Source: G965267185 sp965267185
GTDB lineage: Bacteria > Pseudomonadota > Alphaproteobacteria > UBA6615
Length of the DNA: 64,000 nt
Direction: 5' to 3'
NCBI GenBank assembly: GCA_965267185.1
Contig: OZ253937.1
Location: 3,038,001-3,102,000 of the forward strand
Shown: positions 26,867 to 35,701 of the stretch, in pieces
Numbering within the stretch: position 1 is the stretch's first letter
Layout of the letters: each line of letters starts with the position of its first letter
Position numbers and translations under genes: made by a program
The notes under the pieces: model-generated
The model's database searches: none
The model's input: the letters and a program-made list of their open reading frames with translations, nothing else
What the model was told of the DNA's origin: nothing

Positions 26867-27550
26867 TTGCGGGAGATTATCCTCGATACCGAGACGACCG
26901 GACTCGATCCATCGTCGGGCGACCGCATCGTCGAAATCGGTTGCATCGAAACCCACAACCATATGCCGACGGGCGAGGTGTTCCATTGCTACATCAACCC
27001 GGAGCGCGACATGCCGGAGGGCGCCTTCGCGGTTCATGGATTGAGCAGCGAGTTTCTCGCCGATAAGCCGAAGTTCGCCGAGATTGCCGACGCGTTTCTC
27101 ACTTTCACCGGCGACGATCCACTGGTGATCCACAATGCCGAATTCGATCTGAAGTTTCTCAATGCTGAGCTATCGCTGATCGGGCGGGATGCCATAAGCC
27201 GAACCCGGGCAGTCGATACGATCGCCTTGGCGCGCCGCCGCTATCCCGGCGCTCAGGTGAGTCTCGATGCCTTGTGCCGGCGGTTTGAAATCGATCTTTC
27301 CCGGCGCGAGAAGCACGGCGCGCTGTTGGACGCGGAATTGCTCGCCGAAGTTTACTTGTATCTAAAGGGAGGCCGGCAGCCCGGCCTCGACTTGGCGGTC
27401 GAGGTTGCCACCGAAGCCGCGCCCGAAACACTCGTCACTGAGCGGCCTCTGCGGCCAGCCCGTCCGCACGCGCCATCGTCGGCAGAGATCGAGGCACACG
27501 AGGTGTTATTGGATCAGATCACCGAGCCGATTTGGCGGTCAAGGACCTAA
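26867..27550 (+). CDS. dnaQ: DNA polymerase III epsilon subunit (3'-5' proofreading exonuclease)
   Basis: Protein of 227 residues with a TTG start giving (M)REIILDTETTGLDPSSG. The DEDDh residues are visible: ILDTETTG (Asp, Glu), HNAEFDLKFL (Asp) and KHGALLDAELLAEVY (His, Asp). It proofreads for the replicative polymerase and contacts the alpha subunit through its C-terminus. It ends 12 bases before the stop of the convergent secB. Confidence 0.95.
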   Translation: MREIILDTETTGLDPSSGDRIVEIGCIETHNHMPTGEVFHCYINPERDMPEGAFAVHGLSSEFLADKPKFAEIADAFLTFTGDDPLVIHNAEFDLKFLNAELSLIGRDAISRTRAVDTIALARRRYPGAQVSLDALCRRFEIDLSRREKHGALLDAELLAEVYLYLKGGRQPGLDLAVEVATEAAPETLVTERPLRPARPHAPSSAEIEAHEVLLDQITEPIWRSRT

Positions 27551-27562
27551 GGGGTTAAGGGC

Positions 27563-28126
27563 CTATAGCTTGAACTCGAACTTTTGTTCACCGTTGCCTT
27601 CTGACGGGGTGTCGGGAGGCCCTTCCGCGGCGCCGGCCTTTTCGGCGGCTGCTTGCTCGGCCGCGCGCTGCTGGAACAGCGCCATGAAATCGACCGGATG
27701 AATGAGCAATGGCGGGAAACCGCCGTCCCGAACCGCCTCGGCCACGATGGCGCGGGCGAACGGGAAGAGTTGGCGCGGCGCCTCGACGTATAGCAGGGGC
27801 GCGAGATATTCCTCCGGTACCTCACCGAGGGTGAAGATCCCGGCATAGGCCGTCTCGACTAGGAACAAGCTGGTGTCGCCGGAGCTGCCTTCGGCGCGCA
27901 CGGTCAGGGTGACCTCGAAGGTCGAGCCCTCCAGCTTCACCACGGTGGTGTCGACGCCAACCTGAACGTTGGGGCCGCCCTCGCTCTGTTGGGCCAAACT
28001 TTGCGGCGCGTTGGGGTTTTCGAAGGACAGGTCCTTCACATACTGCGCGTTGATGATCATCGCGGGCTGGCCGTCGGGCTGTTGCGCGCTTCCGGTCGCT
28101 GACTGGTCAGCGGTCTCGTCGGACAT
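27563..28126 (-). CDS. secB: Protein-export chaperone SecB
   Basis: Protein of 187 residues that keeps secreted precursors unfolded and delivers them to SecA. Family motifs are NAQYVKDLSFENPNAP near the N-terminus, VETAYAGIFTL in the core strand, and PFARAIVAEAVRDGGFPPL. The acidic/Ala-rich C-terminal tail is longer than in E. coli SecB, as usual in alphaproteobacteria. Confidence 0.96.
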   Translation of the reverse strand: MSDETADQSATGSAQQPDGQPAMIINAQYVKDLSFENPNAPQSLAQQSEGGPNVQVGVDTTVVKLEGSTFEVTLTVRAEGSSGDTSLFLVETAYAGIFTLGEVPEEYLAPLLYVEAPRQLFPFARAIVAEAVRDGGFPPLLIHPVDFMALFQQRAAEQAAAEKAGAAEGPPDTPSEGNGEQKFEFKL

Positions 28127-28235
28127 GTCCGAATTCCTAATCGTTGAAACAGCGTGAATTAAAGGCCCGCTTGGCTAGCACGTATGAGCGGGCGCAACAA
28201 CCAACGCTTCGCTCGCCGGATTGACGCCTTTGAGC

Positions 28236-28709
28236 CTATTTCGGCGGTTTCTTGTCCAGATCGCCTTTAATTTCAACGGCCTCAGCATCGACAATCGGTC
28301 CGTCATCGTCGCGGAAGGGCCGTTCGCCCGACATATGGACATGGACGCCTTTTGCGTTTTGCAGTGCGCGCCAAACATAAAGCCCGAGCAGACGCCGAAG
28401 CGGCGGTACGAGCAACGCAAATCCGACACTGTCGGTCAGAAACCCTGGTGTTAAGAGCAGTGCGCCGGCGAATAAAAGGCAGACGCCGTCGAACAATTCA
28501 CGCACCGGCAGGCGGTTTGCGTTCATCTCTTGCTGGGCATTCTGCAAGGTCCGAAGGCCTTGTTGGCGGATCAAAGCGGTGCCGGCTACCGCCGTCGCGA
28601 TAACGATTGCGATAGTGGGCCACAGCCCGATTAGGCCGCCAACCTCGATAAACAGGGCGATTTCGATCAGCGGCACGCCAATAAAGGCAAGGAGAAACCA
28701 GAAGGCCAT
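28236..28709 (-). CDS. fxsA: FxsA family membrane protein
   Basis: Protein of 157 residues with an N-terminal hydrophobic hairpin and a further membrane segment around LLLTPGFLTDSVGFALLVP. The family motif LIEIALFIEVGGLIGLWPT is present. FxsA overproduction relieves F-exclusion of phage T7 in E. coli; its normal role is unknown. It lies in the usual secB-fxsA-tim44 order, divergent from the Tim44 gene. Confidence 0.88.
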   Translation of the reverse strand: MAFWFLLAFIGVPLIEIALFIEVGGLIGLWPTIAIVIATAVAGTALIRQQGLRTLQNAQQEMNANRLPVRELFDGVCLLFAGALLLTPGFLTDSVGFALLVPPLRRLLGLYVWRALQNAKGVHVHMSGERPFRDDDGPIVDAEAVEIKGDLDKKPPK

Positions 28710-28945
28710 TCTTGTTCTTTCTACGCGTTATGCTTATGTAGGTTGGTAACGGGAGAGGAAATTTCCAGAAAATTGCGGGGTCGTGCGATCAAACCCTGGC
28801 CTCAATTTATGCGAAGCAGTAACCTTTTGGATTGTAGACTTACGCCAGACCGGTTTAGATCACCAAGGCGATCTGCGGCGATGTGCAAGCCGGTGGCCAT
28901 AATGATAGACGCGGCCCCTGTTGGGGCAACCATACAGGAAATGCC

Positions 28946-29626
28946 GTGAGCGAACTCGACCTAGTCATTTTTGCGATGATCGCGGCCTTCCTTGTGTTTC
29001 GCCTGCGCAGCGTGCTGGGACGGCGGACGGGTAATGAACGCCCGCCCATGGAGCCCAATGCAACGCGCAGTAGGTCTGAGTCGGCGCCGGCCGCTGAAAA
29101 CGGCAACGATGAAAATGTGGTGACACTGCCCGACCGGCGGTCGGAAGACGCATTTGTCGACGAAGCCGAGGGCGATTTAGGCGAGAATCTCAGAAAAATT
29201 CGTGACGCCGATCCATCGTTTAATTCGGAGCAATTCGTCGAAGGCGCGCGCGCCGCGTTCGAGATGGTCGTCACGTCGTTTGCGACCGGCGACCGCGAGA
29301 CCTTGCGGCCCCTGCTCAGCGACGAGGTCTACGAAAACTTTGCGGGTGCCATCGTCGAGCGCGCCGATAAAGGCCACACCATGGAGATGACCCTGGTGGG
29401 CATCAGCTCCAGCGATATCATCGAAGCGTCGATGGACGGCCGCGTAGCGTTCTTGACGGTGAAGTTTGCGACCGAGCAAATCGAAGTTACCCGCGATGCC
29501 GCTGGCGATGTCGTCCAGGGCGATCCGACCCGCGTCACGACAGTGACCGACATTTGGACGTTCGCGCGCAACACCCGATCGCGCAATCCGAACTGGACCC
29601 TGGTCGCTACCGAAGCCCCCAATTGA
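28946..29626 (+). CDS. Tim44/TimA domain membrane-associated protein
   Basis: Protein of 226 residues with a GTG start behind an AGGAAAT site. A single N-terminal transmembrane helix (LDLVIFAMIAAFLVFRL) is followed by a charged linker and a C-terminal Tim44-like domain (FVEGARAAFEMVVTSFATGD, then TLRPLLSDEVYENF). Bacterial Tim44-domain proteins are membrane anchored; an envelope-assembly role is suspected. The stop overlaps the likely TTG start of mltA. Confidence 0.9.
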   Translation: MSELDLVIFAMIAAFLVFRLRSVLGRRTGNERPPMEPNATRSRSESAPAAENGNDENVVTLPDRRSEDAFVDEAEGDLGENLRKIRDADPSFNSEQFVEGARAAFEMVVTSFATGDRETLRPLLSDEVYENFAGAIVERADKGHTMEMTLVGISSSDIIEASMDGRVAFLTVKFATEQIEVTRDAAGDVVQGDPTRVTTVTDIWTFARNTRSRNPNWTLVATEAPN

Positions 29627-30834
29627 CGGCCTCTTCCCGGCTCTTCTTCCAAACCGTTTTCGGTCGCTTTCACCGGCCCAGAAGCGCCCGTTTGCGGCCA
29701 GCGATGTGGATGTTCGCCCTGCTGTTGGCGGCTTGTGAAACCGCGCCGCCCGAATTTGGGATAACAAAAGTCTCGTTCGACGATCTACCGGGTTGGCGCG
29801 AGGGACGGCCGGTCGATGCGTTGGGCGCGTGGCAGCGGTCGTGCGGGCGTATCCTGGCGATGGATCCGGCAACGCCGCTGGGGGGAAAGGTTAGCGTCGG
29901 CACCGCCGGTGATTGGCGCCAGGTTTGTCTATCGATCGCCGATCTTCCGAACGATCCTGCAACCGTCCGCGCTTTCATCGAAGCCAATTTCGTCCCCTAT
30001 GCCGTCGGCAGGGAAGACGACGAGGGGCTGTTTACCGGCTATTTCGAGCCGATTGTCCGCGCGTCGGAAACCGCGGACGGCGCGTACAATGTGCCGATCC
30101 ACGGCTTGCCCACCGATCATGTCACCGTTCGCCTGAAGGATTTCGATCCGGCGCTCACCGGCCGGAGTTTTGTCGGCAAGGTCGAAGGCGGGCGCTTGCG
30201 CCCCTATCCGGACCGGGCCGCGATCGCCAACGGCGAGACCCGAGCGAGCGACGCGGTCTTGTATTGGGCCGACGATGCGCTCGATGTGTTCATCCTGCAG
30301 GTGCAGGGCTCGGGCATTATCGAATCGCCCGATGGCCAGCGGCAGCGTATCGGTTTTGCGGGTCACAATGGTCATGATTATGTCTCGATCGGACGCTGGC
30401 TTATCGAACAAGAAGAACTGCGCCGCGGCGGCGCGGCGTGGCAGGATATTCGCGCGTGGATGGAACAAAATCCCGAGCGGGTCGCCGATCTGCTGGCGCT
30501 CAACCGCCGCTATATCTTTTTCCGTAAGATCGATGGCGACGGCGCGCAAGGCGCGGCAGGGGTTTCGCTTACGCCCGGCCACTCGATCGCCGTGGATCCG
30601 GAATATTTGCCGCTCAACGTCCCGCTATGGCTCGATACCGTCCATCCCGGTCCCGGCGACCGGCGGTTGCAGCGCCTGGTATTGGCCCAGGATGTCGGCA
30701 ACGCCATCCGCGGTCCCGTACGCGGCGATCTGTTCTGGGGTGTCGGGGCTCCTGCGTTGGAACTGGCGGGTCGCATGAAAAGCCCCGGCGCTTACTATCT
30801 TCTCTTGCCGACCAGCGTTGTGCCGACAACATAA
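29623..30834 (+). CDS. mltA: Membrane-bound lytic murein transglycosylase A
   Basis: Protein of 403 residues from a TTG overlapping the Tim44 stop. An internal ATG at 29704 would give a lipoprotein signal lacking a basic n-region. The lipobox is LLLAACETAP. The MltA barrel contains FTGYFEPIVRAS and IHGLPTDHV, and the C-terminal 3D domain has LAQDVGNAIRG and GDLFWGVG with the catalytic Asp. It cleaves peptidoglycan, forming 1,6-anhydromuramic ends, from the inner face of the outer membrane. Confidence 0.93.
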   Translation: MTASSRLFFQTVFGRFHRPRSARLRPAMWMFALLLAACETAPPEFGITKVSFDDLPGWREGRPVDALGAWQRSCGRILAMDPATPLGGKVSVGTAGDWRQVCLSIADLPNDPATVRAFIEANFVPYAVGREDDEGLFTGYFEPIVRASETADGAYNVPIHGLPTDHVTVRLKDFDPALTGRSFVGKVEGGRLRPYPDRAAIANGETRASDAVLYWADDALDVFILQVQGSGIIESPDGQRQRIGFAGHNGHDYVSIGRWLIEQEELRRGGAAWQDIRAWMEQNPERVADLLALNRRYIFFRKIDGDGAQGAAGVSLTPGHSIAVDPEYLPLNVPLWLDTVHPGPGDRRLQRLVLAQDVGNAIRGPVRGDLFWGVGAPALELAGRMKSPGAYYLLLPTSVVPTT

Positions 30835-30901
30835 GTCCCGGCCCTAACGGCGCCGCAAATCTGTGCTAAACAGAGGGCTGGCTATCGGCGAGTTTATCGA
30901 A

Positions 30902-31666
30902 ATGGCAAATCCGCGCGTTGCACTGTTCGTGACCTGTTTGGTCGATCTGTTTCGGCCCTCCGTGGGCTTTGCAGCGGTGAAATTACTGGAAGATGCAGGA
31001 TGCACGGTCGAGGTGCCGCATCAGCAGACCTGTTGCGGTCAGCCGGCCTACAACAGCGGTGACCGGGCAAACACCGCGGCGATTGCCCGCCAGGTGATCG
31101 AGGCGTTCGAGAGCTACGACTATATCGTCGCGCCGTCGGGCTCGTGCGCCGGGATGATCAGTCACCATTACCCGGCGTTGTTCGCCGACGATCCGGAATG
31201 GTCCGAGCGGGCTCAGAAGCTTGCCGAACGCACCCATGAGCTGGTGTCCTTCTTGACCGATGTGATGAAGGTCGATGCGGTAGCGAGTCAATTCGAAGGC
31301 GCGGTCACCTACCACGATAGCTGCTCCGGTTTGCGCGAGCTTTCGATCCATGAACAGCCGCGCCGCTTGCTGGGGTCGGTCGAGGGCTTGCACCTCCGCG
31401 AGCTGCCCGACGCCAATGTCTGTTGCGGGTTCGGCGGCACCTTCTGCGTTAAATATCCCGACATTTCCGACCGTATGGTCGAGACCAAAATCGAAAAAAT
31501 CATCGGTACCGGGGCTGAAACCCTATTGGCGGGCGATCTGGGCTGTCTGATGAACATGGCCGGCAAGCTCCAACGCGAGGGCGCCGGCATCCAAGTGCGC
31601 CATGTGGCGGAAGTGCTCGCCGGCATGACCGATCGGCCCGCGATCGGCGAACCGCGCAAGGATTAG
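30902..31666 (+). CDS. lutA: L-lactate utilisation iron-sulfur protein LutA
   Basis: Protein of 254 residues starting MANPRVALFVTCLVD. It has two cysteine-rich CCG repeats, QQTCCGQPAYNSGDR and NVCCGFGGTFCVKYP, the signature of the heterodisulfide-reductase-like Fe-S oxidoreductase family. LutABC together oxidise L-lactate to pyruvate in the cytoplasm. lutB follows after nine bases. Confidence 0.93.
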   Translation: MANPRVALFVTCLVDLFRPSVGFAAVKLLEDAGCTVEVPHQQTCCGQPAYNSGDRANTAAIARQVIEAFESYDYIVAPSGSCAGMISHHYPALFADDPEWSERAQKLAERTHELVSFLTDVMKVDAVASQFEGAVTYHDSCSGLRELSIHEQPRRLLGSVEGLHLRELPDANVCCGFGGTFCVKYPDISDRMVETKIEKIIGTGAETLLAGDLGCLMNMAGKLQREGAGIQVRHVAEVLAGMTDRPAIGEPRKD

Positions 31667-31675
31667 GCCGCCAAG

Positions 31676-33103
31676 ATGACCGCATCGACTAGCGCCAATT
31701 TCAAAGAAAACGCCGCCCGTCAGTTGGCGGATAAAGATCTGCGCCAGGCCTTGACCAAGAGCCAAGGCCACTTCACCGGCGGCCGGCAGAATGCCAAGGA
31801 CAAGCTTCCCGAGTTCGAAGCGCTGCGCGATCAGGCGCGCGACATCAAAGAGCACGTTCTTGGAAACCTCGATTTTTACCTAGAGACTTACGAGCAGAAT
31901 GTCATCGCCGCCGGTGGCAATGTGCACTGGGCGCGCACCGCGAAGGATGCACAAGACATCGTGCTCGAGATTTGCCGCTCGGTGGGCGCGACGTCGGTCA
32001 ACAAGGGCAAATCGATGATCGGCGAGGAGTGCGACATCAACGAGGCGCTCGAAGCTGCCGGCATCCGCCCCGTCGAGACCGATCTGGGCGAGTACATTAT
32101 CCAGATTCGCAACGAGCGGCCGAGTCACATCATCGCCCCGGCGGTCCACCTCACGAAGGCGCAAGTGGAGCAAAGCTTCCGCGAGACCCACACCCACCTG
32201 GATCCGGATCGTATTCTCGAAGAACCGCCCACGCTCCTCGAAGAGGCGCGCCGGGTGTTGCGCGAAAAATACTTCCAGGCCGAGGTCGGCATCACCGGGG
32301 CCAACTTCCTGATCGCCGAAACCGGCTCGTCGATCATCGTGACCAACGAAGGCAACGGCGACCTCTCGCAGCTATTGCCGAAGGTCCACATCGTGCTCGC
32401 GAGCATCGAGAAGGTAGTGCCGAACCTGGAGGATGCGTCGACGCTTCTGCGGGTGTTGGCGCGCTCGGCGACCGGCCAGGAGTTTAGCGTCTACACCACC
32501 GTATCGACGGGTCCGCGCCGGCCCGGCGATCCCGACGGTCCGGAGCAGTATCACGTCATCCTGCTTGACAATGGGCGTACCGGCATGTTGGGGACGGAGT
32601 TCCACGAAATGCTGCGGTGCATTCGCTGCGGCGCTTGCATGAACCATTGTCCGGTCTATCAATCGGTTGGTGGGCACGCCTATGGCTGGGTCTATCCGGG
32701 GCCCATGGGGGCGGTGCTGACCCCCAGCTTGCTCGGCGTCAACGAAGCCGGTCATTTGCCCAACGCCTCAACCTTCTGTGGCCGGTGCGAAGAAGTGTGT
32801 CCGGTACGTATCCCGCTGCCGAAGATGATGCGCCATTGGCGCGAGCGCGAGTTCGAACGCCATCTTACGCCGGGGGCAGTGCGCACCGGCCTTCGTTTTT
32901 GGGCCTATTTCGCCCGGCGTCCGGCGCTTTATCAGTGGGCGACCGGTCTGCAAACGCGCCTGATGGCCCGGATGGGCCGCCGCCGGGGCCGCCTCTCTAG
33001 CGTGCCGTTCGCCAAAGGCTGGACCAAGTACCGCGACTTGCCGGCGCCCGAGGGTAAAACGTTTCAGCAGCAATGGGCTGAGACACGGGGGCGGCAGAGA
33101 TGA
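31676..33103 (+). CDS. lutB: L-lactate utilisation iron-sulfur protein LutB
   Basis: Protein of 475 residues. The N-terminal LUD domain includes GKSMIGEECDINEAL and ITGANFLIAETGS. Two 4Fe-4S motifs follow, MLRCIRCGACMNHCPVY and CGRCEEVCPVRIPLP. It is the electron-transfer and structural core of the lactate oxidation complex. The stop overlaps lutC by four bases. Confidence 0.95.
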   Translation: MTASTSANFKENAARQLADKDLRQALTKSQGHFTGGRQNAKDKLPEFEALRDQARDIKEHVLGNLDFYLETYEQNVIAAGGNVHWARTAKDAQDIVLEICRSVGATSVNKGKSMIGEECDINEALEAAGIRPVETDLGEYIIQIRNERPSHIIAPAVHLTKAQVEQSFRETHTHLDPDRILEEPPTLLEEARRVLREKYFQAEVGITGANFLIAETGSSIIVTNEGNGDLSQLLPKVHIVLASIEKVVPNLEDASTLLRVLARSATGQEFSVYTTVSTGPRRPGDPDGPEQYHVILLDNGRTGMLGTEFHEMLRCIRCGACMNHCPVYQSVGGHAYGWVYPGPMGAVLTPSLLGVNEAGHLPNASTFCGRCEEVCPVRIPLPKMMRHWREREFERHLTPGAVRTGLRFWAYFARRPALYQWATGLQTRLMARMGRRRGRLSSVPFAKGWTKYRDLPAPEGKTFQQQWAETRGRQR

Positions 33104-33810
33104 GCGCGGGCCGGGACGAAATCCTCGGCGGCATTCGCCGCTCGCTGGGACGCAGCGGGCCCGTCGATGATGCGCGCGCAGCGGAACTGCGCGATCGGAT
33201 CGCCGACCCCAAGCGAAACCTCATACCGGCTCGCGCCGACTTGGCCCAGCCGGCGCTGGTCGATCTGTTTCAAACCATGGCTGAGGGCGTCTTCGCCTCG
33301 GTCGAACGCGTGGCCGACATGACCGACGTGCCGCAGGCGCTCACCGGCTATCTCAAACGGGAGAACTTGCCGGCGCAAGTGGTGATGGCGCCTGACGAAA
33401 CGTTGGACGATGCCGCCTGGGAAGCCGAGCCGTTGCTTGAAATTCACCGCCGGTTGCCGCAGGAAAGCGACGTGGTGAGCGTGACGTCGGCCCCCGCCGC
33501 GGTGGCCGAGACGGGCACATTGGTGATGTTCTCCGGCGCCGACCACCCCTCGACGCTTAATTTTCTGCCCGAAACCCATGTGGTGGTCTTGCCGGCTGAC
33601 CGGGTCACCAAGACTTACGAGGATGTTTGGGATTTGCTCCGGGAGAAAATGGCCGATGGCGAAAATGGTCTCGACGGGTTGATGCCGCGCACGGTTAATT
33701 TCATCACCGGACCGTCGCGTTCGGGTGATATCGAGCAAACCCTGCTGCTCGGCGCCCATGGACCGCGGCGGCTGCACATTATTCTAGTGGACGCCGCCGA
33801 TAGCGAATGA
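33100..33810 (+). CDS. lutC: Lactate utilisation protein LutC
   Basis: Protein of 236 residues with the LUD fold: VVSVTSAPAAVAETGTLV and HVVVLPADRVTKTYEDVW, ending GPSRSGDIEQTLLLGAHGP. It completes the LutABC lactate dehydrogenase. It overlaps lutB and the Smr-domain gene, so at least five genes (lutA through the XRE regulator) are translated as a coupled unit. Confidence 0.93.
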   Translation: MSAGRDEILGGIRRSLGRSGPVDDARAAELRDRIADPKRNLIPARADLAQPALVDLFQTMAEGVFASVERVADMTDVPQALTGYLKRENLPAQVVMAPDETLDDAAWEAEPLLEIHRRLPQESDVVSVTSAPAAVAETGTLVMFSGADHPSTLNFLPETHVVVLPADRVTKTYEDVWDLLREKMADGENGLDGLMPRTVNFITGPSRSGDIEQTLLLGAHGPRRLHIILVDAADSE

Positions 33811-34424
33811 CCGGCCGCTCCCCCCGTTCGCCGAGAGGAAAGCCGGTCCCCGGGAAATCGGGGCGCAGCGCAGATGGCGATTCCGATGATGGACTGTTCC
33901 ATCGCACGATGGCGGGCGTAGAACCCCTCAAGAAAAAACGTTCGTTGAAAACGACCCCGGCGCTCGATACGGGAACCGCACCGAAATCTCCTGCCGTTGC
34001 AAAGGGGGCACGAGCGCGGTCCACGCCGGTGCCGCAAAAACCGGCGCGTGCTGCCGAGCCGACCCCTCTGACTGCCGATTCATTCGCCGGGGTCGACCGG
34101 CGGACGGTGGAGCGCATGCGGCGTGGCAAGATGCCGATCGATGCACGGCTCGATCTCCATGGCCACTACCAGGACGCGGCGCAGTCCGAGCTCAATGCGT
34201 TCATATCCAGTTGTGCGGCGACCGGCTGCCGGGTTGTGCTGGTGATCACCGGCAAAGGCTCGGTCGGCGAAGGCGGCGGGGTTTTGCGCCGCCGCCTGCC
34301 CGACTGGCTCAACCAACCGGCGTGCCGTCCCCACGTTTTGGCGTTCGCCGGCGCCCGGCCGGAGCATGGCGGCGCCGGCGCTTTCTACGTTCTCTTGCGC
34401 CGCCGACGGGATAGCCAGCAATGA
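33807..34424 (+). CDS. Smr (MutS2 C-terminal) domain protein
   Basis: Protein of 205 residues. The N-terminal 90 residues are low complexity and rich in basic residues and Pro. The C-terminal Smr domain has DARLDLHGHYQDAAQSEL and VLVITGKGSVGEGGGVLRR, with HGGAGAFYVLLRRR at the end. Stand-alone Smr proteins have nicking-endonuclease or RNA-cleavage activities in other organisms. The gene overlaps lutC and the XRE gene by four bases each. Confidence 0.9.
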   Translation: MTGRSPRSPRGKPVPGKSGRSADGDSDDGLFHRTMAGVEPLKKKRSLKTTPALDTGTAPKSPAVAKGARARSTPVPQKPARAAEPTPLTADSFAGVDRRTVERMRRGKMPIDARLDLHGHYQDAAQSELNAFISSCAATGCRVVLVITGKGSVGEGGGVLRRRLPDWLNQPACRPHVLAFAGARPEHGGAGAFYVLLRRRRDSQQ

Positions 34425-34795
34425 CCCCCTTTGGCGAAAAGGTGCGCGCGTTACGCGCCGTGCGCGGGATCACTTTGAAGCAAATGGCGACCGACCTAGA
34501 GCTGTCGCCAGCCTACCTGTCGTCGCTCGAACATGGCCGCCGGGGCCGTCCCTCGGAAGCGCTGGTCGTTCAGGTCTGCGAATATTTCAATCTGATCTGG
34601 GACGATTTCGAGGAGGTGAAACGCCTGGCCGAACTGTCGCATCCGCGCGCCGTCGTCGATACCCGCGGCATGACACCGGCACATACCGAGCTTGCCAACG
34701 AGCTGGCGTTAGGGATCGGCGAGCTGTCGAGCGGCGACGCCGAGACTCTGCTAGCGCACATGCGAACTTTGGCGGCGGCGCGGCGGAGCCGGTAG
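34421..34795 (+). CDS. XRE family transcriptional regulator
   Basis: Protein of 124 residues with an N-terminal helix-turn-helix (LRAVRGITLKQMATDLELS, then PAYLSSLEHGRRGRPS) and a C-terminal helical region. It is the last gene of the lut-Smr chain and overlaps Smr. It may autoregulate this operon, but nothing in the sequence shows its target. Family members of this form are common after Smr genes in alphaproteobacteria. Confidence 0.85.
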   Translation: MTPFGEKVRALRAVRGITLKQMATDLELSPAYLSSLEHGRRGRPSEALVVQVCEYFNLIWDDFEEVKRLAELSHPRAVVDTRGMTPAHTELANELALGIGELSSGDAETLLAHMRTLAAARRSR

Positions 34796-34817
34796 GCTCC
34801 GCTCGTACGCCGACGTT

Positions 34818-35600
34818 TTAGTCGAACAGCGCGACGGCGCGGATGAACCCGGCCGAGGCGCCTTTGATCTTCCACGGGAAGCAACTCACGGTAAATCCGC
34901 TGTCGGGCAGCTGCTCGAGGTTGAGAAGTTTTTCCATGTGGCAGTAGGGCTGCTCAATGCCGGCCCAATGACCCTGCCAGATTTTGCTGGCGTCGCGGTC
35001 CTTGGCGTATTGGATTTTGGCGAACTTGAACGGCGCATCCCAGCCCCACGCATCGATGCCGGTGACGCGCACGCCATGGTCGCGGGTCAGGTACAGCGTC
35101 GCTTCTTTGCCCATACCGATGCCGCGGTCGAAATACTCATCGGTGCCGTAGTAATTGCTGGCGTTGGTGTTGACCAAAACGATGTCGAGCGGCTGCAGGT
35201 CGTGGCCGATGCGTTTCAGTTCCGCCTCAACATCTTCAGGCTGCACCACATACCCGTCGGGTAACTCGCGGAAATCCAACTTCACGCCGGGGCGGAAGAA
35301 CCAGTCGAGCGGCAGTTCGTCGATGGTCTGCATCGGATTGCCGTCTTTATCGTGGGAATGATAGTGCCACGGCGCATCGATATGGGTGCCGTTATGAGTG
35401 GTCAGTGTGAGGACTTCCCAGGCCCAGCCTTCCGCGCTCGGTAGGTCCGATGCCGTCATGCCGTCGAAAAACGCGGCCATCGCCTCGGCGTTTTCCTGTT
35501 GGCTCACATACTCGATCTTCGGCCGCATGATCTCCGGATCGCAAACGGTTTCATTGTCGAGCGGCATCGAGATGTCGACGATTTTTGATGGTAATTGCAT
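34818..35600 (-). CDS. Cyclase family protein (KynB-like metal-dependent hydrolase)
   Basis: Protein of 260 residues starting MQLPSKIVDIS, with a GGGGGGAAC ribosome site. The metal-binding motif is THNGTHIDAPWHY, of the HxGTHxDxPxH type found in arylformamidases and related cyclases, and a second region VRVTGIDAWGWD completes the site. The substrate could be a kynurenine, an isatin-like amide or another ester/amide. No kynurenine genes lie nearby, so I do not call it KynB. Confidence 0.8.
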   Translation of the reverse strand: MQLPSKIVDISMPLDNETVCDPEIMRPKIEYVSQQENAEAMAAFFDGMTASDLPSAEGWAWEVLTLTTHNGTHIDAPWHYHSHDKDGNPMQTIDELPLDWFFRPGVKLDFRELPDGYVVQPEDVEAELKRIGHDLQPLDIVLVNTNASNYYGTDEYFDRGIGMGKEATLYLTRDHGVRVTGIDAWGWDAPFKFAKIQYAKDRDASKIWQGHWAGIEQPYCHMEKLLNLEQLPDSGFTVSCFPWKIKGASAGFIRAVALFD

Positions 35601-35701
35601 GATGTTCCCCCCGTTGGGTGCTTCTATTGGCGCCACTGTACGACGCCACCGGCGGGGAGAAAACCTGCGCGCCGGGCCCGTGCGGTCTTGGCCGGGCGAA
35701 C

